Of a stretch of 49,948 nt of DNA, positions 32,666-41,065 are shown in pieces (position 1 is the stretch's first letter; every line of letters begins with the position of its first letter). The notes beneath the pieces were generated by a model. It made no database searches and was not told where the DNA came from. It saw only the letters and a list, made by a program, of their open reading frames with translations. Position numbers and translations under genes: made by a program. Source of the DNA: Alphaproteobacteria bacterium (GTDB lineage Bacteria > Pseudomonadota > Alphaproteobacteria > Reyranellales > Reyranellaceae); NCBI GenBank assembly GCA_017308235.1, contig JAFKFL010000035.1:1-49948 (forward strand), given 5' to 3'.

Positions 32666-34456
32666 ATGACCTACACCGCCCCCCTCGCCGACATGCGTTT
32701 CGCGTTGCGCGAAGTCGCCGGCCTTGGCCAAGTCGCTCTCTTGCCGGGCTACGAGCACGCAACAGACGATACAATTGATGCAGTTTTGGAGGAGGCTGCC
32801 CGGCTTGCCGGTACCGGCCTCGCGCCGCTCAACCGCGAGGGGGACAAGGCAGGTGCGCGGCTGGAGAACGGTGTGGTGCGCACCGCGCCCGGCTTTGTCG
32901 AGATCTACAAGGAGTTCGTGCAGGGGGGCTGGAATTCCATGCCCTTCGATCCCGAATTTGGCGGCCAGGGAATGCCCTGGCTGCTGGCGGCGACCGTCCA
33001 GGAGATGTGGCAGGCGGCCAATATGGGCTTTGGCCTGGTCCTGCTCCTGAACCAGGGGGCGATCGACGCCATCCACCACCATGGCTCGGCCGAGCAGAAG
33101 GCCACCTATCTACCCAAAATGATCTCGGGCGAATGGACGGGGACCATGAACCTCACCGAGCCGCAGGCAGGCTCGGACCTCGGCCAACTCAAGGCCCGGG
33201 CGGTGAAATCAGGGGATCATTACCTGATCACGGGCCAGAAGATCTTCATCACCTACGGCGAGCACGATTTGACCGAGAACATCGTGCATCTCGTGCTGGC
33301 GCGCACGCCCGACGCGCCGGCCGGCGTGCGCGGCATCTCGCTGTTCATCGTGCCGAAATTCCTGGTCGATGCCGACGGCAAGCTCGGCAAGCGCAACGAC
33401 CTGCGCTGCGTCTCGCTCGAGCACAAACTCGGCATCCATGCGAGCCCCACTTGCGTAATGTCCTACGGCGACGACGGCGGCGCCGTCGGCTACCTGGTGG
33501 GCGAAGAAGGCCGTGGCCTCTCCTACATGTTCACTATGATGAACAACGCCCGCCTCTCGGTCGGCATCCAGGGCCTGGCGATCGCCGAACGGGCCTACCA
33601 GCAGGCGGCGGAATTCGCCCGCACGCGGGTGCAATCGAAGGACGACGCGAGCCCTGACGCCAAGCCCGTCCCGATCGTGCATCATGCCGATGTACGGCGC
33701 ATGCTGATGACCATGCGTGCCCAGATCGAGGCGATGCGCGCGCTGGGCTACTATACGGCGGCAGGTATCGATGGCGCGCTGAAACACCCCGACAAGGACG
33801 CCGCTCGTAAAACGCAGGATCGCGTCGACCTCCTAATCCCGATCGTGAAGGCCTGGTTCACCGATCTCGGCAACGAGATCGCCTCGACGGGCGTGCAGAT
33901 CCATGGCGGCATGGGCTTCATTGAGGAAACCGGCGCCGCCCAGCACCTGCGCGATGCCCGCATCCTGCCAATCTATGAAGGCACCAACGGCATCCAGGCC
34001 CGCGACCTGGTGGGCCGCAAGGTCGCCAAGGACGGCGGTGAGGCCATGCAGGGCCTGGTGGCCGAGATGCGGGTGCTGGCGCGAGAGATGGCGGCCGCCC
34101 CCGGCGATGACCTGGCAGCGATCCGAAGCGGCGTCCGGGCCGCCGCCGACGCCTTGGAGGAAGCCACCAACTGGGCGGCCCAATCGGTGAAGGCGGACCT
34201 TACGGCAGCGCTGGCGGGCTCGGTGCCGTTCCTGCGGCTTGCCGGCACGGCGCTCGGCGGCTGGCTGCTGGCGAAGGGCGCCTTGGTGGCCCATGCCAAG
34301 CTCGCCGCCCGCGATGGCGATCCCGCCTTCCTGCAAGCGAAGCTCGTGACGGCGCGCTTCTACGCCGACGTGATCCTGCCGCCGGCGCTGGCCCAACTCG
34401 GTCCGCTCAAGGCAGCGGGACGAACGGTCTTCGCCCTGAAGGAGGAGCAATTCTGA
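32666..34456 (+). CDS. Acyl-CoA dehydrogenase, long form (DmdC-like)
   Basis: This 596-residue FAD enzyme is of the longer acyl-CoA dehydrogenase group that includes 3-methylmercaptopropionyl-CoA dehydrogenase. The N-terminal domain has PFDPEFGGQGMPWLLAATVQ, the middle domain has MNLTEPQAGSDLGQLKARA, and the C-terminal domain has QIHGGMGFIEETGAAQHLRD followed by YEGTNGIQ with the catalytic base at Glu438. A C-terminal extension of about 130 residues is typical of the long form. GGAGGAG precedes the ATG. The stop overlaps the probable CTG start of the P450 gene. The acyl substrate is unknown; dmdC is not assigned because this subfamily is broad. Confidence 0.92.
   Translation: MTYTAPLADMRFALREVAGLGQVALLPGYEHATDDTIDAVLEEAARLAGTGLAPLNREGDKAGARLENGVVRTAPGFVEIYKEFVQGGWNSMPFDPEFGGQGMPWLLAATVQEMWQAANMGFGLVLLLNQGAIDAIHHHGSAEQKATYLPKMISGEWTGTMNLTEPQAGSDLGQLKARAVKSGDHYLITGQKIFITYGEHDLTENIVHLVLARTPDAPAGVRGISLFIVPKFLVDADGKLGKRNDLRCVSLEHKLGIHASPTCVMSYGDDGGAVGYLVGEEGRGLSYMFTMMNNARLSVGIQGLAIAERAYQQAAEFARTRVQSKDDASPDAKPVPIVHHADVRRMLMTMRAQIEAMRALGYYTAAGIDGALKHPDKDAARKTQDRVDLLIPIVKAWFTDLGNEIASTGVQIHGGMGFIEETGAAQHLRDARILPIYEGTNGIQARDLVGRKVAKDGGEAMQGLVAEMRVLAREMAAAPGDDLAAIRSGVRAAADALEEATNWAAQSVKADLTAALAGSVPFLRLAGTALGGWLLAKGALVAHAKLAARDGDPAFLQAKLVTARFYADVILPPALAQLGPLKAAGRTVFALKEEQF
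34439..34445 (+). promoter_or_regulatory. Ribosome binding site deciding the CTG start of the P450 gene
   Basis: AAGGAGG is a near-perfect Shine-Dalgarno sequence inside the 3' end of the acyl-CoA dehydrogenase gene, 7 bases before the CTG at 34453. An ATT codon directly before the CTG is the only other rare start candidate and has a spacing of 4 bases. Confidence 0.75.
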
Positions 34457-35706
34457 GCCACGGCCTGATCGAGCTGCCCGAAGACGAGGCCCGGGCCTTC
34501 GCCCAGCGCTTCAACCTCGCCGCGCTCGAACGGCCGTTCCTCGACGATCCTTTTCCCTACTACCACGCGCTGCGCCGCCACGCGCCGATGAAGCGCCTGC
34601 CCGACGGCAGCGTCTTCCTTTCCCGCTACGCTGATGTCGCGGTCTGCTATCGCGACGCCCGCATGAGCTCCGACAAGAAGGCGGAGTTCGGCCCCAAGTT
34701 CGGCGTCGACAGTCCGCTTTATCGACATCACACGACCAGCCTGGTCTTCAACGATCCGCCCCTGCACACGCGGGTGCGCAAGCTGCTGGCGGCTGCCTTC
34801 ACGCCGCGCGCCCTGGCCACCCTGCAGCCGCGCATCGAGGCCGTGGTCGACGGACTCCTGGATGCATATGCCGCCCACGGCCGCATGGACCTCGTCGAGG
34901 ATTTCGCCTTCCGCCTGCCTGTCGAAGTGATCTGCGACATGCTGGGTGTGCCGAAAGGCGAGCGAGCCCCCTTCCGCCGCTACTCCCTGGCCATCCTGGG
35001 CGCCCTGGAACCGGTCGCCGGACCCGAACGGCAGGTGGCCGGCAACGCCGCCGTCGCCGAGTTCTCCGCCTATCTCGACGATCTGGTGGCCGAGCGGCGC
35101 AAGCGACCAGCCGACGACCACGACATCCTGGGCATCCTGGTCCACGGCGAGGTCGACGGCGAGCGGCTGACGCAGGCGGAGCTGGTACAGAACTGCATCT
35201 TCCTCCTGAATGCCGGGCACGAGACCACCACCAACCTGATCGGCAACACGATCGATGCCCTGCTGCGCTTCCCTGACGAGCTGCGACGCCTCAAGGCCGA
35301 CCCCGACCTCTTGAAGACCTGCATCGAGGAAAGCCTGCGCTTCGAAAGCTCCAACCAGCTCGGCAACCGACGCCTGTCGGCCGACCTCGATATCGGCGGC
35401 GAGAGGCTGACGGCCGGCACCTACATCCACATCGGCATCGGTGCGGCCAACCGCGATCCTGCCCAGTTTCCCGACCCGGACCGCTTCGACGCGGGCCGCG
35501 ACCCCAATCGCCACTTCGCCTTCGGTTCGGGCGTGCATATGTGCCTCGGCGCCGTGCTCGCGCGCTTGGAAGGCACCATTGCCATCGGCCGCCTGGTGGG
35601 CCGCTTCGAAGGCCTCGCCCGCAACGGCGAACCCGAACGCGGCGGCCGCGCCCGCTTCCGCGGCTTCAACAAATATCCGGTCGCATGGACGAGCGTCTCG
35701 GCTTGA
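34453..35706 (+). CDS. Cytochrome P450 with probable CTG start codon
   Basis: This bacterial class I P450 has 417 residues when read from the CTG at 34453. It has AGHETT in the I helix (254-259), ExxR at E293/R296 and heme-ligand loop FAFGSGVHMCLG (355-366) with Cys364. The first ATG in frame (34588) would remove 45 residues including DDPFPYYHALRRHAP, a conserved P450 N-terminal segment, and there is no ATG, GTG or TTG between. AAGGAGG ends 7 bases before the CTG, and CTGA overlaps the upstream stop exactly as ATGA/GTGA do elsewhere in this window. It probably hydroxylates an acyl or terpenoid-like substrate; redox partners are not adjacent. Confidence 0.88.
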   Translation: MSHGLIELPEDEARAFAQRFNLAALERPFLDDPFPYYHALRRHAPMKRLPDGSVFLSRYADVAVCYRDARMSSDKKAEFGPKFGVDSPLYRHHTTSLVFNDPPLHTRVRKLLAAAFTPRALATLQPRIEAVVDGLLDAYAAHGRMDLVEDFAFRLPVEVICDMLGVPKGERAPFRRYSLAILGALEPVAGPERQVAGNAAVAEFSAYLDDLVAERRKRPADDHDILGILVHGEVDGERLTQAELVQNCIFLLNAGHETTTNLIGNTIDALLRFPDELRRLKADPDLLKTCIEESLRFESSNQLGNRRLSADLDIGGERLTAGTYIHIGIGAANRDPAQFPDPDRFDAGRDPNRHFAFGSGVHMCLGAVLARLEGTIAIGRLVGRFEGLARNGEPERGGRARFRGFNKYPVAWTSVSA

Positions 35707-35715
35707 GGCCAAAGA

Positions 35716-35744
35716 AAAACGCCCGGTCGAAGACCGGGCGTTTT
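35716..35744. terminator. Bidirectional intrinsic terminator between the P450 gene and rplQ
   Basis: CGCCCGGTC (35720-35728), loop GAA and GACCGGGCG (35732-35740) form a perfect 9-base-pair stem, flanked by AAAA on the left and TTTT on the right. It therefore ends transcripts from both sides: the acyl-CoA dehydrogenase/P450 unit on the plus strand and the ribosomal alpha operon on the minus strand. Confidence 0.9.
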
Positions 35745-35766
35745 AAATTCGATGAAGAAAAGAGAC

Positions 35767-36186
35767 CTATGCTGCTTCCTGTTGCTCGGTCTCGGCCGAC
35801 GGACCGGAGTCCTGGCCCTTGGCAGCCGTGTCGCGTTCGACAAACTCGATCACTGCCATCGGGGCGGCATCGCCGAAGCGGTAGCCGGCCTTCAGAACCC
35901 GCAGGTAGCCGCCGTTGCGCTTGGCGTAGCGCGGCCCGAGCGTCGTAAAGAGCTTGTCGGCCACATAGGGATCGCGCAGGAAGCCAATCGCCTGGCGGCG
36001 AGCATGCAAGCCGCCCCTCTTGCCGAGCGTGACCAGCTTCTCGACGATCGGACGCAGGTCCTTCGCCTTGTGCAGCGTGGTCGTGATCTGCTCATGCTTG
36101 ATGAGCGCGCCGGCGAGATTCATGAACATCGCCTTGCGATGCTCCGCCGTGCGGTGGAATTTCCGGCCGCGATTTCCGTGACGCAT
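35767..36186 (-). CDS. rplQ: 50S ribosomal protein L17
   Basis: This 139-residue large-subunit protein has the highly conserved N-terminus MRHGNRGRKFHRTAEHRKAM and the TTLHKAKDLRPIVEKLVTLG helix. The C-terminal tail (DSGPSAETEQQEAA) is acidic and variable, as in other alphaproteobacteria. It is the last gene of the alpha operon, 21 bases after rpoA, and is followed by the bidirectional terminator. Confidence 0.98.
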   Translation of the reverse strand: MRHGNRGRKFHRTAEHRKAMFMNLAGALIKHEQITTTLHKAKDLRPIVEKLVTLGKRGGLHARRQAIGFLRDPYVADKLFTTLGPRYAKRNGGYLRVLKAGYRFGDAAPMAVIEFVERDTAAKGQDSGPSAETEQQEAA

Positions 36187-36207
36187 GACTAAAGTCCCCT
36201 TGCCGGC

Positions 36208-37224
36208 CTAGTACGGCTCTTCCAGCCGCTTGGCCATTTCCTCGATATTGTCCGGCGGCCAACCCGGGATTTCCATGCCCAGGTGAAGGCCCATGCCGGC
36301 CAGCACTTCCTTGATCTCGTTCAACGACTTGCGGCCGAAGTTCGGCGTGCGCAGCATCTCCGCCTCGGTCTTCTGCACCAGATCGCCAATGTAGATGATG
36401 TTGTCGTTCTTCAGGCAGTTGGCCGAACGAACCGACAGTTCGAGCTCGTCGACCTTGCGCAGGAGGTTCCGGTTGAACGGGAAGTCGTCCTGCTGCTCTT
36501 CCTTGCGGACCTCGCGCGGCTCCTCGAAGTTGATGAAGAGCTGGAGCTGGTCCTGCAGGATGCGCGCGGCCAGCGCCACGGCGTCGGCCGGCAGAGTCGT
36601 GCCGTTGGTCTCGACCGTCATCGAGAGCTTGTCGTAGTCGGTCACCTGGCCAACGCGGCTGTTCTCGATCTTGTAGGAGACTCGCTTCACCGGGCTGAAC
36701 ACCGAATCGACCGGGATCAGGCCGATAGGCGCGTCCTCGGCGCGGTTGGCCGAGGCCGGGATGTAGCCCTTGCCAGTGGCGACCATCAGCTCCATCGAGA
36801 TCGAGGCACCGTCGTCGAGCGTGCAGATCAGGTGCTTGGGATCCATGATCTGGACGTCGCCCGGCAGCTCGATCATGCCGGCCGTGACCTCGCCCGGGCC
36901 CACGGCGCGCAGATAAAGACGCTGCGGGCGGTCGCCCTGCATCTTGACGGCCATCGCCTTGATGTTGAGGACTACGTCGACCACGTCCTCTCGGACGCCG
37001 GGGATGGAAGAGAATTCGTGCAGCACGTTGTCGATCTTGATCGACGTCACGGCGGCACCCTGGAGCGAGGACAGCAACACGCGGCGCAGCGCGTTGCCAA
37101 GCGTGAGACCGAAGCCGCGCTCGAGTGGCTCGGCGACGATCGTCGCCGTGCGGGCTGGCTCGACGCCCGCTTCGGTGACAAGCTTCTCCGGCTTGATGAG
37201 ATCTTGCCAGTTCTTCTGAAGCAC
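36208..37224 (-). CDS. rpoA: DNA-directed RNA polymerase subunit alpha
   Basis: This 338-residue alpha subunit has the N-terminal assembly domain with AEPLERGFGLTLGNALRRVL and the LQGAAVTSIKIDNVLHEFSS segment. The linker and C-terminal domain contain LSVRSANCLKNDNI and a helix-hairpin-helix (FGRKSLNEIKEVLAGMG) that contacts UP elements and activators. The length matches alphaproteobacterial RpoA. It is separated from rpsK by 112 bases that contain a hairpin. rpsD is not in this operon, unlike in E. coli. Confidence 0.99.
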   Translation of the reverse strand: MLQKNWQDLIKPEKLVTEAGVEPARTATIVAEPLERGFGLTLGNALRRVLLSSLQGAAVTSIKIDNVLHEFSSIPGVREDVVDVVLNIKAMAVKMQGDRPQRLYLRAVGPGEVTAGMIELPGDVQIMDPKHLICTLDDGASISMELMVATGKGYIPASANRAEDAPIGLIPVDSVFSPVKRVSYKIENSRVGQVTDYDKLSMTVETNGTTLPADAVALAARILQDQLQLFINFEEPREVRKEEQQDDFPFNRNLLRKVDELELSVRSANCLKNDNIIYIGDLVQKTEAEMLRTPNFGRKSLNEIKEVLAGMGLHLGMEIPGWPPDNIEEMAKRLEEPY

Positions 37225-37254
37225 GGGGGCTACCTCTCTAGACCGGTTGGTTCA

Positions 37255-37273
37255 CGCGAGCCGAGGGCTCGCG
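37255..37273. other. Hairpin in the rpsK-rpoA spacer
   Basis: CGCGAGCC and GGCTCGCG form an 8-base-pair stem with a 3-base loop, 31 bases upstream of the rpoA start (minus strand). There is no T-run. It could be an RNA processing or stabilising element that tunes rpoA relative to the ribosomal genes; this is inference. Confidence 0.45.
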
Positions 37274-37336
37274 CCACATTCAAAACAGCGCCGCGCAACA
37301 GGTGCGCTGACGCTCGAACTCAGACGCGACGACGCC

Positions 37337-37753
37337 TCATACCCGACGACGCTTGGGCGGGCGGCAGCCGTTGTGCGGGATCGGCGTCACGTCGCGGATC
37401 GCGGTGACGGCGAGGCCGACGGCCTGCAGCGCACGCAGTGCCGACTCACGGCCCGAACCGGGGCCACGCACTTCGATCTCGAGCGTGCGCATGCCATGCT
37501 CCATCGCCTTGCGGCCGGCATTTTCCGCTGCCATCTGCGCAGCGAAGGGCGTCGACTTGCGCGAGCCCTTGAAGCCCTGCTGCCCCGACGACGACCAAGC
37601 GATGGTGTTGCCCTGGGCGTCGGTGATCGTAACGATCGTGTTGTTGAACGAGGCGTTCACATGGGCAACGCCGGCGATGATGTTCTTGCGTTCCTTGCGG
37701 CGAGGACGCGCAGCGGTAGCGGCGCCACTGGCGGCGGCTGCAGGCTTGGCCAT
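37337..37753 (-). CDS. rpsK: 30S ribosomal protein S11
   Basis: This 138-residue small-subunit platform protein has AHVNASFNNTIVTITDAQGN, AAENAGRKAMEHGMRTLEIEV, GPGSGRESALRALQ and the conserved C-terminus IPHNGCRPPKRRRV. An N-terminal extension of about 20 Ala/Arg/Lys-rich residues makes it slightly longer than E. coli S11 (129). It lies 18 bases after rpsM. Confidence 0.98.
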   Translation of the reverse strand: MAKPAAAASGAATAARPRRKERKNIIAGVAHVNASFNNTIVTITDAQGNTIAWSSSGQQGFKGSRKSTPFAAQMAAENAGRKAMEHGMRTLEIEVRGPGSGRESALRALQAVGLAVTAIRDVTPIPHNGCRPPKRRRV

Positions 37754-37771
37754 AATGCGGATCCCCTTGGT

Positions 37772-38149
37772 TTACTTCGTCACTTTTTTCTTGCCGGCGA
37801 TCGGCTTGGCCGGACCCTTGCGGGTACGCGCATTGGTGTGCGTGCGCTGGCCGTGAACCGGCAGGCCGCGGCGATGCCGCAGTCCGCGATAGCAGGCGAG
37901 GTCCATCAAGCGCTTGATGTTCATCGCCACTTCACGGCGCAGATCACCCTCGACCGAGTAGTCCCGATCGATCGTCTCGCGGATGCGGATAACTTCGTCG
38001 TCGGTCAGCGTGTTGACGCGCCGCGACTCGTCGATCCCCACTTTCCCCAGGATTTCCTTGGCTTTCGCCTGGCCAATCCCGTGGATGTACTGCAACCCGA
38101 CCACCACCCGCTTGGCGGTCGGAATGTTGACGCCGGCTATGCGAGCCAA
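37772..38149 (-). CDS. rpsM: 30S ribosomal protein S13
   Basis: This 125-residue head protein of the small subunit has the N-terminus MARIAGVNIPTAKRVVVGLQ, the YIHGIGQAKAKEIL helix-two-turn-helix and the C-terminal RGLPVHGQRTHTNARTRKGP tail that reaches the P-site tRNA. An AAGGAG precedes the start. It is the first gene of the alpha operon, with its own promoter and a leader of roughly 70 bases upstream. Confidence 0.98.
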   Translation of the reverse strand: MARIAGVNIPTAKRVVVGLQYIHGIGQAKAKEILGKVGIDESRRVNTLTDDEVIRIRETIDRDYSVEGDLRREVAMNIKRLMDLACYRGLRHRRGLPVHGQRTHTNARTRKGPAKPIAGKKKVTK

Positions 38150-38174
38150 AGTTCCAACTCCTTCAAAGGCTTAC

Positions 38175-38192
38175 GGCGCGCTAGTGCGCGCC
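38175..38192 (-). promoter_or_regulatory. Leader hairpin of the alpha operon
   Basis: GGCGCGC, a 4-base loop and GCGCGCC form a perfect 7-base-pair stem between the predicted promoter and the rpsM ribosome binding site. Such leader structures can bind a ribosomal protein for feedback control. In E. coli S4 plays that role, but rpsD is not in this operon, so the ligand here, if any, is unknown. Confidence 0.45.
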
Positions 38193-38227
38193 CGTATGAC
38201 GTTCCGCTGGCCCCGGAAAAGCGCGCG

Positions 38228-38255
38228 ATTATATGTACCCGCACCCCCGAGTCAA
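38228..38255 (-). promoter_or_regulatory. Sigma70-type promoter for rpsM-rpsK-rpoA-rplQ
   Basis: On the minus strand a -35 box TTGACT (38250-38255) and a perfect -10 box TATAAT (38228-38233) are separated by 16 bases. A second TTGACA lies further upstream at 38269-38274, overlapping the end of adk. The location, between adk and rpsM, fits separate transcription of the alpha operon. Confidence 0.8.
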
Positions 38256-38270
38256 CGGATCTCGAACTTG

Positions 38271-38921
38271 TCAAGCCCCTGCCAAAACAGCGCGGATTTG
38301 ACGGTACACATCGTCCATAGCGGCCATCCCATCGACCTTCCTCAACACCTTGCGGGCGCCGTAGTAGGGCAGCAGTGGCTCCGTCTGGGCCCGATAGGCG
38401 GCCATCCGGGTCTTCATCGTCTCGGCGTTGTCGTCCTTGCGGCGGGTGAACTCCTTCGACCCGCAGACATCGCAAACACCGTCGACCTTGGGGCGCTTGA
38501 ATTTGTCATGGTAGCCCGCCCCGCACTTCGCGCAGGTGAAGCGGCCGACCACACGCTCGGTCAGCGCCTTCTCGTCCACCTCCATCTCGACCACGCGGTC
38601 GAGCGTTTTCCCCGTCTTGGCCAGCATCTGGTCGAGAGCCTCGGCCTGCGCCTCCGTCCGGGGAAAGCCGTCGAGGATGAAGCCCTTGGCGCAGTCCGGC
38701 TGCCCGATCCGGTCCTCGATCAGGCCGACCATCAGCGCGTCCGGCACCAGCTGACCTTTGTCCATGATGCCCTTGGCCTTCTTGCCGAGCTCGCTGCCCG
38801 AGGCCACCGCCGCCCGCAGCATGTCTCCGGTCGAAAGCTGCACCATGCCGAGATCAGCCTGGAGCCGCTGGGCCTGCGTGCCTTTGCCCGCCCCCGGCGG
38901 CCCGAGAAGAATGATGTTCAT
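38271..38921 (-). CDS. adk: Adenylate kinase with four-cysteine zinc lid
   Basis: This 216-residue enzyme interconverts ATP + AMP and 2 ADP. It has the P-loop GPPGAGKGT (8-16), the AMP site LSTGDMLRAA and DGFPRTEAQAE. The long LID domain carries C130, C133, C150 and C153 (CAKCG and CDVCG) that should bind zinc; E. coli Adk lacks these. It sits directly after secY (8-base gap) as in many bacteria and is followed by the alpha operon promoter. Confidence 0.98.
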   Translation of the reverse strand: MNIILLGPPGAGKGTQAQRLQADLGMVQLSTGDMLRAAVASGSELGKKAKGIMDKGQLVPDALMVGLIEDRIGQPDCAKGFILDGFPRTEAQAEALDQMLAKTGKTLDRVVEMEVDEKALTERVVGRFTCAKCGAGYHDKFKRPKVDGVCDVCGSKEFTRRKDDNAETMKTRMAAYRAQTEPLLPYYGARKVLRKVDGMAAMDDVYRQIRAVLAGA

Positions 38922-38929
38922 CGTCCCCC

Positions 38930-40276
<1,347 letters not shown>

Positions 40277-40351
40277 GGACGACCCTCACGCGTGAACGAC
40301 GACACGATAGAGGCGAACGCGGCGCGCCCGTCCCTTGGACCGAATCGAGCT

Positions 40352-40831
40352 TCAGGCCGCCTCGGCCACCGGCTTGGGCGGCAACTCGACCTTGCCACCG
40401 GCCTTCTCGACCGCGGCGATCGCCGACGCCGAAGCGCCCGCGACCTTGACCTCTATCTTGGACGTCAGCCCGCCTTTGCCAAGTAGTCGCACGCCATCTG
40501 CGGCGTTCTTGAACAGGCCGGCGGCCTGCATGGCGGCACCGTCGATCGGCTTGTCGGCGTCGAGCTTGCGGTCATCGATCGCCTTCTGCAGCGTGCCGAG
40601 ATTCACGATCTGCCACACCTTCTGGTGCGGCGGCCGGAAGCCGCGCTTGGGGATGCGGCGGTAAAGCGGCATCTGGCCGCCCTCGAAACCCTTGATGGCA
40701 ACGCCCGTCCGCGACTTCTGACCCTTGACGCCGCGACCCGCCGTCTTGCCTTTGCCCGAGCCGATGCCACGGCCCACGCGCATGCGCCCCTTGCGGGCGC
40801 CCTCGTTGTCGGCGATCTCGTTCAGCTTCAT
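40352..40831 (-). CDS. rplO: 50S ribosomal protein L15
   Basis: This 159-residue protein has the Gly/Arg/Lys-rich N-terminal extension (KGRMRVGRGIGSGKGKTAGR, then GVKGQKSRTGV) that threads into 23S rRNA. The globular C-terminal domain has VRLLGKGGLTSKIEVKVAGA. The length and position (rpmD-rplO-secY) are standard for the spc operon. Confidence 0.98.
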   Translation of the reverse strand: MKLNEIADNEGARKGRMRVGRGIGSGKGKTAGRGVKGQKSRTGVAIKGFEGGQMPLYRRIPKRGFRPPHQKVWQIVNLGTLQKAIDDRKLDADKPIDGAAMQAAGLFKNAADGVRLLGKGGLTSKIEVKVAGASASAIAAVEKAGGKVELPPKPVAEAA

Positions 40832-40859
40832 CGTTCCGTCCTCCGCGCCGAGCCGTCGC

Positions 40860-41054
40860 TCAGCGCGCTTCCTCGTCGATGCGCACCAGATGGCGCACTT
40901 TGTTGATCATGCCCCGCACCGCCGGCGTGTCTTCCAGCACGCTGGAGCGATGGCGCTTGTTCAGTCCCAGACCGACCAGCGTGGCGCGCTGGTCTTCCGT
41001 GCGGCCGATCGGGCTGCCGGTCTGGGTGATCTTGATCTTCTTGGCATCGGCCAT
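40860..41054 (-). CDS. rpmD: 50S ribosomal protein L30
   Basis: This 64-residue protein has IKITQTGSPIGRTEDQRATL and VGLGLNKRHRSSVLEDTPAV, the whole length of bacterial L30. It lies between rpsE and rplO with short spacers on each side. Confidence 0.97.
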   Translation of the reverse strand: MADAKKIKITQTGSPIGRTEDQRATLVGLGLNKRHRSSVLEDTPAVRGMINKVRHLVRIDEEAR

Positions 41055-41065
41055 GGTCGTACTCC

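Noticed and set aside
34588..35706. P450 read from the first ATG as a truncated enzyme
   Set aside because: The frame extends upstream through conserved P450 sequence to a CTG with an excellent ribosome binding site, so truncation is only apparent.
36283..37407. 374-codon open frame antisense to rpoA
   Set aside because: rpoA is certain and the antisense product is Arg/His/Asp-rich without any fold signature.
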